Part shown: positions 10,560 to 22,521 of the stretch, piece by piece
Numbering within the stretch: position 1 is the first letter of the stretch
Layout: every line of letters starts with the position of its first letter
Assembly: GCA_004802705.1 (NCBI GenBank)
Contig: SGPL01000346.1
Location: 1 to 36,553 of the forward strand
Reading direction: 5' to 3'
Length of the DNA: 36,553 nt
Origin: Bondarzewia mesenterica
Taxonomy: Eukaryota; Basidiomycota; Agaricomycetes; Russulales; Bondarzewiaceae
Made by a program: the position numbers and the translations under genes
The notes under the pieces: generated by a model
Database searches by the model: none
What the model was told of the DNA's origin: nothing
The model's input: only the letters and a program-made list of their open reading frames with translations

Positions 10560-12730
10560 ATGGGTTTTCTAAAGAGGTTCCTGTCAATGGGGAGCAAGAG
10601 GAACAAAAAGAGACGAGCAATTGAGCCTATAGGCGACATGCCGGTCGATAGGCAAGCCAGAGTGAAGATGGAAGAGGATCAGGAGGCTGTTGCCAGCCAA
10701 TTACTGCGCTCCTCATCTAGTCATTTTGCAGTTGTGTCCGAAGTGGACTATGCGTCTTTACCGCCTCTTCGTGAGTGAGCCTACAATGTCGCTCTAACCC
10801 GTATTCCGCTGACCGTCGAAAAACAAAAAAAAAACCGTAGCGTATCCAATCAATAGTTTCTGTGCTACCCCAGCAACCTCACCTCGTCGCGCGGCTAGTG
10901 TTCAGACTCGTGGAACGTATTCCGTCACGGTCCACGATCGCAAGGTGGAAGCATGTACCGAATTTCCCAACGCCAATCCTCCGATAAATACGCCTACACG
11001 AAACTACGACTATGATGCAGATTCAATGAGACGATCTCGAAAACTCGTACAGATCTCACCTAGAGACCAAAGTCGCCTGTATAGACTCCGTCAGGACCCG
11101 TCCGTTGCCAGCTTGCTCGACATGTATGACAGCCATGGACAATTGGACAGTAAAGCTTTCTCCAACAGTCCCATCAAGGAAGGTCGTGCCCAAGTTCAGA
11201 GGAGCGGATCAACTCTCCGTCAGCTTCTTGGCAATCCTGAATCTGATCGACGGAAGGGGGACATGACGGAAGGTGATATTTCCTGGGCAGAGCGATTTCT
11301 TGAGTATGTCGATTTGGCAGCATCACCCGAAATTGTCCCAAACTTATGTTTTGTGATCACCAGCGAAGGAGAAACCGTACGAGTTGGGCCTTCAGCTAGA
11401 TCCTCCTCTGAGTCTCTTGCTCTCAAAGCGCCAACCCATCCTTCTCACACTCTTAATTTTTCAAACGCTGTCCATCCAGACGCCACACTCCATACCGATC
11501 ACGATCATTCCACGAACGATGATCTTGAGAATTGCCCTGCCATTTCTTCCATGGAAGTGGAGTTGAGCGTTGGTTCGGATGATGTGAAGACTGACATTCG
11601 CAACTCTCTGAAGCAAGAACACTCGACCCCTCAGCGTGCATCCGAATTCTTTGGATTCCTCTTGGACAAGGAGAGACGCGGGAATACTCCCAAGCGAGCC
11701 CCTACTCCCAGCGAATCGGAGCCTCCACTTCCCCCGCTGCCTCTTACTTTCGATGCTGACTCCTCATCGGACGGTATTTCTCCTGACCTCGGCCTTATCA
11801 CTGCGATACCTTCCTGCAACAATCACTCCACGAATCCTCCCGCCCCCTCCAATTTTGAGAACCACGCGGATCTCTCTGGCTCCGTGGAGGCGCCTTCCTC
11901 CGCCGGCTCGATTATCGAAGATCCCCCGCAAGACGCATTGATTATGAATAGGACCCCGGTCGCATTACTCCAAGAGGGCTCTCGAGCTCGTCCTGTTCAG
12001 ATGACGCCGTCGAGCCTACCGGTCAGCCGCATTCCCAAGGGTCCCCGAGGATCGCGTCTTTCCGTTGCCACCCATGAAAACCTATTTGATGTCCAGGCGC
12101 ATACTCAAGAACAGAATACACCTCATCCACACAAGGCGGGTCCTAGGCCCTCGCAAATCCCTACGCGCGACATCCTACGCGCGACTACTAATGCGTCTTC
12201 ATCGAAGCTTCACATTGAATCGAGACCGCACACTCCTGCCCGTTCGTGCAAGGGACAGAAGCGATCGGCGTCGCAAAATTCCACAGCATGGAGTGTCGTA
12301 GATGAGCTAGAAACAGCGCTGGTCAGCGGCGCGACCGTCACGCCGAGTGCCTCCAAGTCTAAGTCATCGAGGGTGCGACCGCCAAAGGATGATGGCAAGG
12401 AGAACGACCCTAGTCCCAATAATTCCATTGACCTTTCCAGAGAAACTAACAACAGTATGTTCGCCATCCAAATATTCGCTGATGATGGCTCACCGTGTTG
12501 ACTATGCAGAAACCCCGTTGAACATGAATAACAAATCGCGGCTCCCGGTTACGCCAGCACGCACGCGCGTGTTGTTTGAGCCCCTTCAAGGAGTTCCGTC
12601 CTCGCCTGCATCGTCTTCAGAGCTTTCGCCATACGCGCAGCAAATGATGGCGGATGCTCGGAAGACGCGGGCGAGAAAAGAGGTGGGGAAAAAAAGGAGT
12701 CGGTTTGCGGTTGTCATGACATCGAACTGA
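10560..12730 (+). CDS. Hypothetical fungal protein, largely disordered, 681 aa
   Basis: Three exons (10560-10770, 10841-12454, 12510-12730) with GTGAGT and GTATGT donors; both splices keep the frame. I do not recognise the family. The N terminus MGFLKRFLSMGSKRNKKRR has glycine at position 2 followed by a basic-hydrophobic run, which would suit N-myristoylation or membrane/nuclear targeting. A more conserved-looking block follows (SRLYRLRQDPSVASLLDMYD; DISWAERFLEYVDLA). The middle is serine/proline-rich and probably disordered. The end is short and basic (KTRARKEVGKKRSRFAVV). There is no transmembrane segment or enzyme motif. The long uninterrupted exon 2 and preserved splice frames argue for a real gene. 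A TTG 30 nt upstream would extend the frame, but ATG 10560 is the natural start. Confidence 0.8.
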
Positions 12731-13615
12731 TTGTGGCCTCCTGCTTGGCTGTTAAAGTTAAAGCACTTCCCTTTCTTCTTTGGGTGGACAGCATGTTTCG
12801 CATGCGACTGACATCCCTTCTTCTTCTTCTTCCCCTCCACTATTTTTTCTTTCTTTTCTTGAGAGGCTCTGTCTCACAAACATTTTTTTTTCTAGCGCAG
12901 ACTTTTTTGTTGACGATGGGTCATGGATCGCGTTTTCTCCGTTATGTTTGTCGCACATGTTTATCGCTCTGAGTTTTTGAATTGTGTCATCTTGGTGTCA
13001 TCTTGGTTCGTTTGTACACAGCTATACATGGTCTTCGTAGCAGCTTCACGCATCTCATCCTCCTCGTCTTTGTTTCTTGCCCGGTGCTTCCTCCCAGTTA
13101 TGCACACCTAAACTCAATATGCAATATATTTCTTCGTCTCTCGGTCTCATACCAAATTACGTGGCAGGTAACTCACACCTCCTTTGCAGACCCCTGACAG
13201 AATATAGTTGCTTGAAGTCCGTTTTATGTAGAGTGTATGTATGTCGAGACTTATTCAAAATATAGGAAGGTCAAATTGTTGAGGTTTGCCTGACAAACAA
13301 GATTCGTGTTTGTCGCTCACAAAGATGGTTTCTTTGGCGGTAGTGTTCTCTTAGTTTTCTTGATCAGCACTCAGTATACGATTATCAATTGTCGACGCTC
13401 ATTCGCTAGCTGCACATCTATCAGTCCGCATTTTTTTACACGTTGTGCGGAGGACCTAAGCCAGCTAAAAGGCATTGCAGCGTGAACTGCGGATTGCGTT
13501 TGCATTCCGACCCTGCGCGAGGGCCTCAATTTGAACCTGATAACTAGTGAACATTCTCCTGGTCTCCAGGCCGAACAGACGGTGAGCAGACCGGGTTTAT
13601 AGCACTCGCCTCGTG
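12731..13615. other. Intergenic, T-rich
   Basis: Nearly 0.9 kb between two plus-strand genes. The first part (12760-13110) is rich in T and TTC runs and gives several short overlapping frames without family pattern; it is probably 3' UTR and spacer. The last part should contain the transporter promoter. Confidence 0.5.
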
Positions 13616-15801
13616 ATGGACTTATTTATACTAGCCAGTCATCTCAGATCTAGAATCGTGGCCTGGCTCCATCGTCCGCCACTCAACTCGTCCTCTCATA
13701 CTCCTATCACCGTCAGCGCGGTAGACTTCACGATCGCGCAGACCCCTACTCCTGGACGACGATCGAAGGCGGACAAATTCTATCTCGGGTTGGACGAGAG
13801 CGATTTTGACTCGGAGGAGTACGAGATGGTGCAGAGCTATGGGACTGATGCGGGGTACGTAGGGGAACGTGAGAGGGTGGAAGGGGCTGGTGAGTCGGAG
13901 GGGAGTGCTTTGTTGGCGCAGGAAGGGACAGTTCGTGCAGGAGTTGGAGAGGGAGGGAGAGGGAGGGAGAGGGAAGGGCATGCTACGCTGACAAGTAGTG
14001 TCAGTAATTTGTCCAATACGATTATTGGGAGTGGTGCGTTGCGTTTCTCTGAACTTTTCTTCTTCTGTCGATTGTCTGCTAAAGATATTTGCTCGTAGGG
14101 ATGCTCACATTTCCCCTCGTGCGTTTCGCATACACACCGACGAACTGAATGATTGACTGACTGAATGATATGCAGGCAATGGCCTCAGCGGGAGTGATAC
14201 CTGGAATGATTACCTGCTTATTCTCAGGAAGTGTGGCAGCATTCGGCCTCTACCTCCTCTCCGCCTGTGCACGAAATGCGCCACACCGTCGCGCGTCATT
14301 CTTCGCAGTCGCGAATTTCACGTTTCCCCAGGCTGCCGTATTCTTTGACGCAGCAATCGCAATAAAGTGCTTTGGGGTGTCGATAAGGTGCGCACACTTT
14401 ATTTCGTTGTGATACTTTTGTTTCTTGCTCACCGCTGCGTGATTGCAGCTATCTTATCATCATCAAGTCTCTTCTTCCCAACGTTGTGGCGTCGTTGTAT
14501 CATGACCTGACATCCCCGGGTACCAATCCACCGCCATGGATACTGAATGGTCGCAACTGGATTACGATGCTCATGGTCGTGCTGGTGCCACTCTCTTTCC
14601 TCAGACGCCTAGATAGTCTGAGACATACAAGTTATATTGCTTTGTTCTCTGTCGGTGGGTGACAGTCTCCTCTTTTCTCTTAGAAGTTAGTCTGATCATG
14701 GTAATATAGTGTATCTGGTGGTTATTGTGATCGTGTGCTATTTCCACCCGGTTGAGGGTACGCCTGCGCCGGGTGAAATACACTTGATTAAGTTCACACC
14801 GAATTTCGTCTCAACATTTCCGATTCAGGTGTTCGCATTTACGTGCGCACAGAATGTACGTTTTGATTAATAGCCTTTTAAATCGATAATGCTGACTAGG
14901 AAATCTAGCTCTTTCCCATTTTCAACGAGGTTGTGACCAATTCGCAACACCGGATGAATATCATCATCGGCTCGTCCATCGGGTCTGCAACTCTGACTTA
15001 CGAGATTATTGCTGTGTTTGGGTACTTAACGTTTGGCTCCAATGTAAGTTGATCGGTGTTATCGGATATGATGGTCTGCTTATTCTTGATCACAGGTCGG
15101 TGCAAACATCATTGCCATGTATCCAGCGACTTCCCTGTTTATCGCTATCGGACAATTAGCAATCGCTATCCTTGTACTCTTCTCCTACCCCCTGCAAGTC
15201 CATCCTTGTCGCAACTGCCTAGATAAGGTGTTCCACTGGGGCGCTGCGCACGGAGATGTCAAACAATTGGATGGTGATGAGGGTGGGGACGAAGATGAGC
15301 ATGGCGCAGGTGAAATGAGTGCGCTGAAGCATACGTTGTTGACCGCTGCGATCATCGCGAGCGGTTTTACGATTGCATACTTCGTAGACGATTTGCAAAT
15401 GGGTGAGTTAAGGGCGTCTGGGTTGATATTTCTTGAGTCTGATGTGCCCGCAGTCTTGTCTTTTGTCGGGTCTACAGGCTCCACTACGATCTCGTTCATC
15501 TTGCCTGGGTTATTTTATTGGAAGGTGCGCAGACCCCGTGATTCTAGGGACACCTCTTTGCTGACCCGGACTGCGGTGCCAGATGACTCGAAACGACCCG
15601 AGCGCTAGCAAGGGCATGAACCGCGCAGCATTGGCGCTTGCGGCGTATGGGGTGTTCATCCTCGTATTCTGGTCAGTGTGATTTTGCATGTGGGATAATT
15701 ATTCACGGCTGACTTCTGTTTTCTTGGCTTTCGTGTGCAGCCTGAGTTACAATATATATCAGTTGGTGCATGCTGATGCGACAGGGAAACTTTTACACTG
15801 A
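13616..15801 (+). CDS. AVT/SLC38-type amino acid transporter
   Basis: Vacuolar-type amino acid/proton transporter of the AAAP family (AVT branch). Ten exons join cleanly. A hydrophilic N-terminal tail (DFTIAQTPTPGRRSKADKFY, FDSEEYEMVQSYG) leads to the family signature SNLSNTIIGSGMLTFPLAMA at the first helix, then about ten more hydrophobic helices, including ISYLIIIKSLLPN, TYEIIAVFGYLTFGS, NIIAMYPATSLF and GSTGSTTISFILPGLFYWK. An acidic loop (LDGDEGGDEDEHG) sits between late helices. The end is LSYNIYQLVHADATGKLLH. Exon 2 (14099-14118) is only 20 nt and encodes part of the signature. ATG 13616 is the first in-frame start, but MDLFILASHL is unusual for these tails, so the start is tentative. 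Whether it imports or exports, and which amino acids, cannot be told. Confidence 0.88.
14099..14118 (+). other. 20-nt microexon of the transporter gene
   Basis: Flanked by introns 14034-14098 (donor GTGCGT, end CGTAG) and 14119-14175 (donor GTGCGT, end TGCAG). It supplies the end of a glycine codon and MLTFPL, the invariant signature of this transporter family, so skipping it would both shift frame and remove the motif. Confidence 0.8.
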
Positions 15802-16063
15802 ATTGAGGGACTACTTAAATTCCTAGGAGATCTGTAGGGTTGTGACATACATGAATGATAGTCAGTAGAATTGAGAAAAGGACTAGAGTGATGACCAATC
15901 AAAGTAGAAGAGCTAAATTAGGGTTGTGGAGGGACAACGGGTCTCGACGTCGAATCGTCGACGCTTGGCTTGCACAACGACATCCTTCCCCTCTGACCTG
16001 ATGAACCATTCCTTTCGTCTCCTTCCCTCCTAATCGATCCTTCCTCGGAACACATCCTCTCAC

Positions 16064-19000
16064 ATGTCTCTTGGTCAGTATCTTCTCTCTTTTGCTTTCA
16101 ATCTGCCATAAGGCTTGAGAGAAGCTTTCTTTCTAAGCCTTCCATACACATACATACACTTACCTCTCGTGTGTCTGTCCCGTGCTCAACTCATCCTTTT
16201 TTTTCTATACACTCGTAACAGAAACTCCAGCATCGCCCTCGCCTCTCCCCGCACTCGAAGCTCAAACTCTTTCTCCTCCAGAGTCGCCTGCACCGGTAGC
16301 CTTAATGCCCGCCACAACTATCCTCCTAACCACAAGGGCTCCACTGGACACGTCTCAAGTTCCACCTACAAACGACGCAACTCTGCCATCAATGCTGGAG
16401 GGGACACAGATTTTGTCACTTGGTTCTCCTGGGAGTCCAGCCGTCATCGACAGCGAAGGCGCAAACAAAGAAGACCTAAATGCAGATGTCGACCCTCAAA
16501 TTATCGAGGCGCTCAAGAGCAAAGATAGATTGTTTGTCCTCCGCTTGGGAGAGCTAATAGAAAGCATCATCAATGATAAAAAGTGAGTTTCTGTTGTATA
16601 AAATTCTTTGTTGTCGAACGGTGTGCGAAATGAGTAGGTGAAAGAGGAGCTGTGAGTTCGTGTCGTGTGCACAACAATGTCGAGATGGCAGAAAGTGGCG
16701 TTGGTTTCAAGGTTAATGAGACGGATCATTATGCGATGGATCAGCGCCCTTTTGACTTCGGTTCTGGGTTGCTGAAGTAGCGACTGAAACTCGTTTACCG
16801 ATCCAGAATCGCTGTCCAGTGATTGTTTATGTCCGTCTGTTGACTTCCACCAGCAATGTTCTGTATCCATACGAGCAGATACATTTTTGCATTGTCTTGC
16901 ACGAGCCGTATATGCCTGTCGCAGTGGCGAGTGACCTGTGATTCGGCTGCTATATGCTTCCTCCCCCTGGTGAACATCTCGTCACCCTTCAGGATTTAGC
17001 CACTATCCCGTTAGGGAGACCATACGCAGGAGCGTGGTTTTCTTTTGTTTTCATCGCCTGACCATATCTTTTCTAACGGATGCACAAAATGCATACTGAT
17101 ACAAATGATTTTTAAGGGCTCGTACAGAGGTTATACCCTCAACGTCTTACCAACGTCTGCTCGTGCACCGATGTTCAACCTATTACAAAGTGGTACCGGA
17201 AACGGACATGGCATCGAAGAACATATTTCTCCATGCTACGTCTGAGAGCAAAATGTTAGTGCTGAGGCCTGCGGCTAGGTTCTCCCCTATAACATGACTG
17301 ACATTATCTATGTAGCCCCCCACGACGCATTTCAGAGCTCGTACCGGCCGAATCGACCAAGCATCCGTCATTCCAGATCATGCGACGCACTCCACTAGAC
17401 CGCGCGCGTAGCAAACCTCAGTCGCGGACAGGCTCGGTTGCAGGGGAAGGTCCAGACTTATCTGATGTCGAACGCTCCGAGTCGGGCAGCTTGGGTGGGC
17501 GAAGTAATGCTGCAAACGAATACCTCACATTTGAGCAGCGAGCGGCTGCGTACAACGAGGCGCGCTCGCGAATTTTTATGAACTTCGAGGATAAGGCCAT
17601 GGAGAAGGAAAGTGACATGAGCGCGAGCTCATCGACCTTCAGTCTTGTCTCGGGCTCGGCATCGACCAGTGGCGGAGGTAGCAGCAGTGCCGGCGATCTT
17701 GATGATTCAGTCAGCAGCGCTGCGACCGAGAGTGAATGGTCCGGTCCTGCTGTACGCGACAAAAAGGACATACGGCGGGGTGGGTCGGAGCTAATTCTGC
17801 TGGATCATCTAGATCCTTGCGGTCCTCCGCACAGGCAGGCAGCTCCCGTAACTCCCGCGCTGCGTCCCCCTCTTTCACTTATGCCTCTCTGTACAATGAA
17901 CCACCTGTACCCACTGCACCCTACGACCCCTCACAGACACCGGGCCAAGGCCCGCAGGGCTACATGCAACCATACATGTATCCGTATCCACCACCTCCAA
18001 ACCAAACTCCAGGACAAGGTTATTACCAGCCTTACGCGTACTTCGCGCCCTATCCCTATCCGCCTCCACAGCATCCCATGTCCAACTCTGACCCCGCCAC
18101 CCCAGGCGAAGGGCTCTATGTTCCAGCTCATACAACTCATCCGCAGCCCGTCCCATACATGGGCTCATACATGTGGCCAACGCCAGCTGGTGCGCCGCAG
18201 GGGACAACACACTCTGCTGCACCATCCCCACCCCATGGAGCTCAATATCCACCATACGCACCTGCTGGGTATGGGTCGTACCCGATGACGGGCTACTTCC
18301 CACCCCCACCCCATCCACATGCGCAGCCCATGCGGCCTCCAATGCCAGGACAAAGTCAGGCGATGTATTCTGTTGATGTGCAGCAGATGAACGGTGCACC
18401 CGATAACAATAGTCCTGGGCTTGGTGTGCAGTACAGGGCACCTATGCGCAGTGCGATGAATGGCAGTGGGAACGGGAGCATTGTGTCGAACGGTGGTCAA
18501 GGAAAGAGAGGTCCGCCAAGAAACAAGAGCGCGTGGAGCTATGGACCTGGCATAGGTATTGGTGGGCATTCCTTCAGTGGAATGTCCAGTGCGGGTGTGG
18601 GTACCAGTGCGGGGACGAGCATGGGCGGGTTCCCAAGCTCGAGTGAGAGTACGGCCCCGGTTGGTCCCCGATTGAGTTCTGTGAGGAGAGCGTCAGGAAA
18701 CTCGACTGGGAGTACAGGAAACAGGACGCCTGCAGGTGATGAGGCGTCGTCGACTGCCGTGAGTCATTCTTCGCTTGCGTGTATCGGTATTGTTTCATGT
18801 TGAGCCTCCGCTGACTCGTTCGTCTTCTTGGCCCGGGGCTTCGTCCCTCTGTCGGTTTCTAGTCATCAACCTCTTCGTCATCACGGCGGACCTTCACTTC
18901 GACGACTTCTTCACAACACCCTCTTCCTGCTCGACCGGACTGGGCTGTTGGTCTGAAAGCCCAGCCAACACTGCATGCGATTCGAAATCACGACCACAGC

Positions 19001-19543
19001 AACAACCATAACCATCCTCCGCGCGGATCGCCCACACAGAACGGCTCTACTCGCCTCCCTCTCCATTCAGCCTCTGCTCCAGTCGTGCTGCAATCGGCCG
19101 ATTTCCCACCGCTTGGAGGTACTGCCGCCGCGGAGAAACGCTCGCCTGCGCCTGTACCGTTCGGTGCGTGGAACAACGCCTCGTCGACCAGGACAATCTT
19201 GCTGTCTCCGCCTGGGCAGCATGCATCCTACAGCAATGCTCTCGCTGGCGCAAATGGTGGAGCAGTGGTGGTAGCGGGCGGCTCACGTCTTGACGAGTCA
19301 GACAAAGCTTTCGAGCGGCCGCCGCCGAAGGGCAATGCGGAGTTGTTCAACCCTAAGGCAGGTGGTCAAAAGAGACCTGTTGATATTACTGGTGCAGCCA
19401 AAATTAACTCGAATGGTTCTGGTTCCGTTCAGGATAGGGCCAGTGCCGTGAAGGAGAAGGAACAGGAACAGGATGCAATTGATGGGGTCGTGGAGAGAAT
19501 GGAGGCGCTTGGCGTTGCGGAGGGTGGGGGCGGTCGGCCATAG
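16064..19543 (+). CDS. R3H and SUZ domain RNA-binding protein, with apparent frameshift
   Basis: Single-stranded nucleic-acid-binding protein of the R3HDM/ARPP21 type, likely cytoplasmic mRNA binding. A 10-nt first coding exon (MSL) splices to a proline/serine-rich stretch. The R3H domain begins at DPQIIEALKSKDRLFVLRLG; after a 534-nt intron the hallmark R-x3-H appears in TSYQRLLVHRCSTYYK. Next come ETDMASKNIFLHATSESK and, after another intron, the SUZ-like block PPRRISELVPAESTKHPSFQ to FEQRAAAYNEARSRIFMNFE. The rest is low complexity, rich in proline, tyrosine and glycine, ending with LQSADFPPLGG and an E/K/Q tail (stop 19541-19543). Between about 17757 and 17795 the reading frame changes by -1 inside an otherwise continuous exon, so the sequence either lacks a base or carries a real mutation. 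Confidence 0.82.
16583..17116 (+). other. Unusually long intron inside the R3H domain
   Basis: Donor GTGAGT at 16583 and acceptor TTTAAG ending at 17116 join AAT GAT AAA AA to G GCT CGT, giving a continuous R3H domain. At 534 nt it is roughly ten times the other introns in this window. I saw no tRNA, no box C/D pair and no coding frame with a family pattern inside it. Confidence 0.65.
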
Positions 19544-20027
19544 TGCAGACACGCTGAGTCACTGTGGCGATGGGATGTGATTCCGTTCGTGTTGCAATCA
19601 ACCCAGTGTTCGCTGGAGGTGCAGGTTGAGAAGCGGACATGTTATTTTTTCTTGCATCTTGCTATGTGCATCTTTCTTCTTGTTGTATTCGCTCATTTCA
19701 CTGGTCTGGGGTTGTATTTCGTCACGTTGTGGTTGCTGGTATTTGACCCGTTTTCGCTGCGTGTTCACATTATGTTCCTTAGAATATACATTGTTTGTAC
19801 TCGTTTGTGAGGACGACACTTAAGTATTTTCTTTGGATAGACGATCAGGGGATGCCCTTACGAAGTAAGAGACCTTTGCGCGCTCACTGCAGAATATCAC
19901 TTGCTCGAGACAGTGCTATATTGCTAAATTTCTTTCGTGCATATATTTGCATGGTTCACTTGATAGTATAGCATTTGGGTCAACGAAAGTTACATCTTCA
20001 GTACAGGTCTGCAGAATCCGGAGGTTC
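19544..20027. other. Convergent intergenic region
   Basis: About 480 nt between the stop codons of the R3H gene (+) and the aldo/keto reductase (-). T-rich in its first half, with overlapping short frames only; presumed 3' UTRs. No other signal seen. Confidence 0.5.
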
Positions 20028-21890
20028 CTACATGTGACCGCGAACAGCCTGAGATTTATAAGGTTCCTCAAGATATTTGATCTCTTCCTCGGTGAGCTTG
20101 ACATGCACACCCTCTGCACATGAAGGTAAAGTAAATGTACTGCATGTGAACTCAAAGATAAGATGAGGCTTACCAATGAGGTCGTGTAGGTTCTTGAGGC
20201 TGGTCGGGCCGACGATGGGGGCGGAGACACCTGCGATGCGATGCATTGAGCTGCTAGTTCGTGAAAAATATGCATTCGAACACAGAGTGCACACACCTTC
20301 CTTAGAAATCATCCAGGCCAGCGCAACTTGCGCCATGCTAATTCCGCGCTTCTTGGAGATTTCCTCAACACTAAGAGGGCACGAATTATGTCACAGCACT
20401 TGGACCAAGGCAGAAAGCTAATGACATACCGGTTGATGATGTGGTGTGCTCCGGATTCTGGAGGGTAACCAAGCGCATAGCTAGGGGAGAAATTAGGTAG
20501 GCAAAAGTGCTGATGGAACATGATTTCAAGACGGCATACGGATCAGACTCGGTGCGCTTTGTTTGACTGTTGAGCGGCCGGGTAAGCAAGCCGCGAGCCA
20601 GAGGCGACCAGGGGATGGCGCCTACGTCGAACATCTGGTTATCAAGTCAGAATTCTTCCCTTTCCGTGGAAAAAAAAAGACGTCTGGCAGACCTTCAGGG
20701 TGGGGAACATCTCACGCTCCTCCTCACGGTAGAGAAGGCTGTAATGGTTTTGCATGGAGATGAAGGGAGTGAGCTTGTTGGCGATCGCGTAGTCTAGAAT
20801 GAAGATCGTGTTCGGTGTCGGTATTTCCAAAAGGACGGTGCAACGTACTTTGCATTGCTTGGACTGAATGCCATCAAAAAGAGATCGATCAGCAACACGT
20901 TGCAGGTGGGTAAAGGAGAAAGCAGCACATTGATATGCCCAACAGGAGCTCATCCCGATATACCGCACATAGCCCGCTTTGACAACGTCATGGAGCGCTT
21001 GCATCTACGATCCTCACAGTTGATTGGGGACATCAAAGATTATCGGGGAAAATGAGCGCTCACGATCTCTGCGATTGGGGTGTTGCTGTCAAACCTATGA
21101 CCTGGATGAACAAGTATAATCAGTTAGGTAGAAGAAGAAAAACCTCGCTGGCTCACATTGGAGGACGTCAATGTAGTCGAGCTGAAGCCGCTCCAGGCTC
21201 TGTTTAACAGAGCTGAAGATATGCTGCAATGCCAACCAATGTGTGAAATTTGAAGTGGGATGAACCTGATGATTTCCGAACCTTGCGGCTGAGACCTGTC
21301 TGGTTGACGTAGCCCGCACCATCAGGATTGGTTACAGTAATGTAACTTTCAGAGGGTGTGCGTCCGACGACGAAACACATCTACGAATACCAATCTTAGT
21401 ACATTTTCCCTGCCAGACTCTGTAGAGGTTCATGAGTATACCTTCGTCATCACAACGATTTCGTCACGGGGCAAATTCCATTTCTTGATAGCTTTGCCAA
21501 GAACAACTTCGGACATGCCGTTCGAGTAGGTCTGGCCAATTCAGTATTTATTTGAGGTGCCAGTCAAACGTCGAGCACGGTGACGTACATCTGCGGTGTC
21601 AAACGTCTGTATGCCAGCGTCGTACCTGTGAAGGGAAGGTCCAGTAAAGCACTACGTATTAAAAGATAGTCGCTCACGCTGCTTTGATGTGATTTACTGC
21701 CTCTTCTTCGGGCAGAACCCACCCTTGCCAGTTTGGATCTCCGTACTGCAAGGTCCCAAGAATGATTTGGGACACCTTCAATCCGGAACTGCCCAGACGG
21801 ACTTCATGCCATCCTATCAGAGGGGGATGCGAGGAATGACCGCTCTGTCTACTTACCGTAGGGCATCTTCTTAGCGGTTGCGATCGACAT
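20028..21890 (-). CDS. Aldo/keto reductase (fungal versiconal-type/YajO-like)
   Basis: NADPH-dependent oxidoreductase with a TIM-barrel fold. Start ATG is at 21888-21890, followed by a 34-nt first exon (MSIATAKKMPYG). Read in order: EVRLGSSGLKVSQIILGTLQ, the catalytic Asp and Tyr in FDTADTYSNG, Lys in VVMTKM, His in LQCHRFD (restored across an intron), YIGMSSCWAYQ, FISMQNHYSLLYREEEREM, then the cofactor part VGAIPWSPLARGLLTRPL and SAPIVGPTSLKNLHDLI near the end, and stop TAG 20028-20030. The Asp-Tyr-Lys-His tetrad is intact, so it should be active. Annotations of this subgroup often name versiconal hemiacetal acetate reductase, but the substrate cannot be inferred. It shares a 631-bp divergent upstream region with the UstYa-like gene. 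Confidence 0.88.
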
Positions 21891-22521
21891 TTTTTCTTAA
21901 CGTTCTCAGGTATGGAATGGTGGATAAAGATGAGGTATAGACGCCAGCTGTCGCTTGCATTTATACTGCTGTCCACGGTCATGAAGTGTGCTGTGCTGCC
22001 CGCGGCCGAATGTCGTTTGTAAGAACCATTCCGGAGAAGGAAGTGGGTTTGGAGTTGATCTGTCAGAAAATTGGACGCTCTAATCAATTCCAGAACTTGC
22101 AGTATCATTCACTGACATGGGAGGCTCATGGAAGTACTGTGGATTCTGTGGATTAACGAGATGAATCGACATTGATATTGAATGCATATATGTACGATAC
22201 CAATGCGTCCGAACATACGGTGATGCTCGTGAAACTTGCGACAGAGACGTCGCCTTTATTTCCAGCGATCTATGAGATAACTTACATGATATCATACACT
22301 GCTTCGGGCAACCCACCTATCCTCCGATGGCATCGGCAAGAAACAGGATGAGTTACTAATCAGCAAAAGAAAGTGTTCAAGAATGATCGCAACTTGCGGC
22401 GCGACTTTAGGAGCTCCTCTGTGTCCCTTTTGTCGCGTACGCATGTGCGTGACAAGTCCGAGTCGAAGCCGCCTCGCTTGCGTCCTCATCTCGCCTACAG
22501 ACTCAGTACAAGTGTTGCAAG
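21891..22521. promoter_or_regulatory. Shared divergent upstream region (reductase / UstYa-like)
   Basis: 631 bp between the start codons of the aldo/keto reductase (-) and the UstYa-like gene (+). Several short frames cross it without family patterns. It must hold both promoters and could allow co-regulation; no specific binding site was identified. Confidence 0.4.

Noticed and set aside
12758..12980. Several 60-80 codon frames in T-rich DNA after the 681-residue gene
   Set aside because: Biased composition (runs of TTC and T) gives hydrophobic or lysine/glutamate-rich chance frames on both strands.
13935..13975. GGGAGGGAGAG tandem purine repeat as a regulatory or G-quadruplex element
   Set aside because: It lies within the transporter reading frame, encoding a glycine/arginine/glutamate stretch; simple low complexity explains it.
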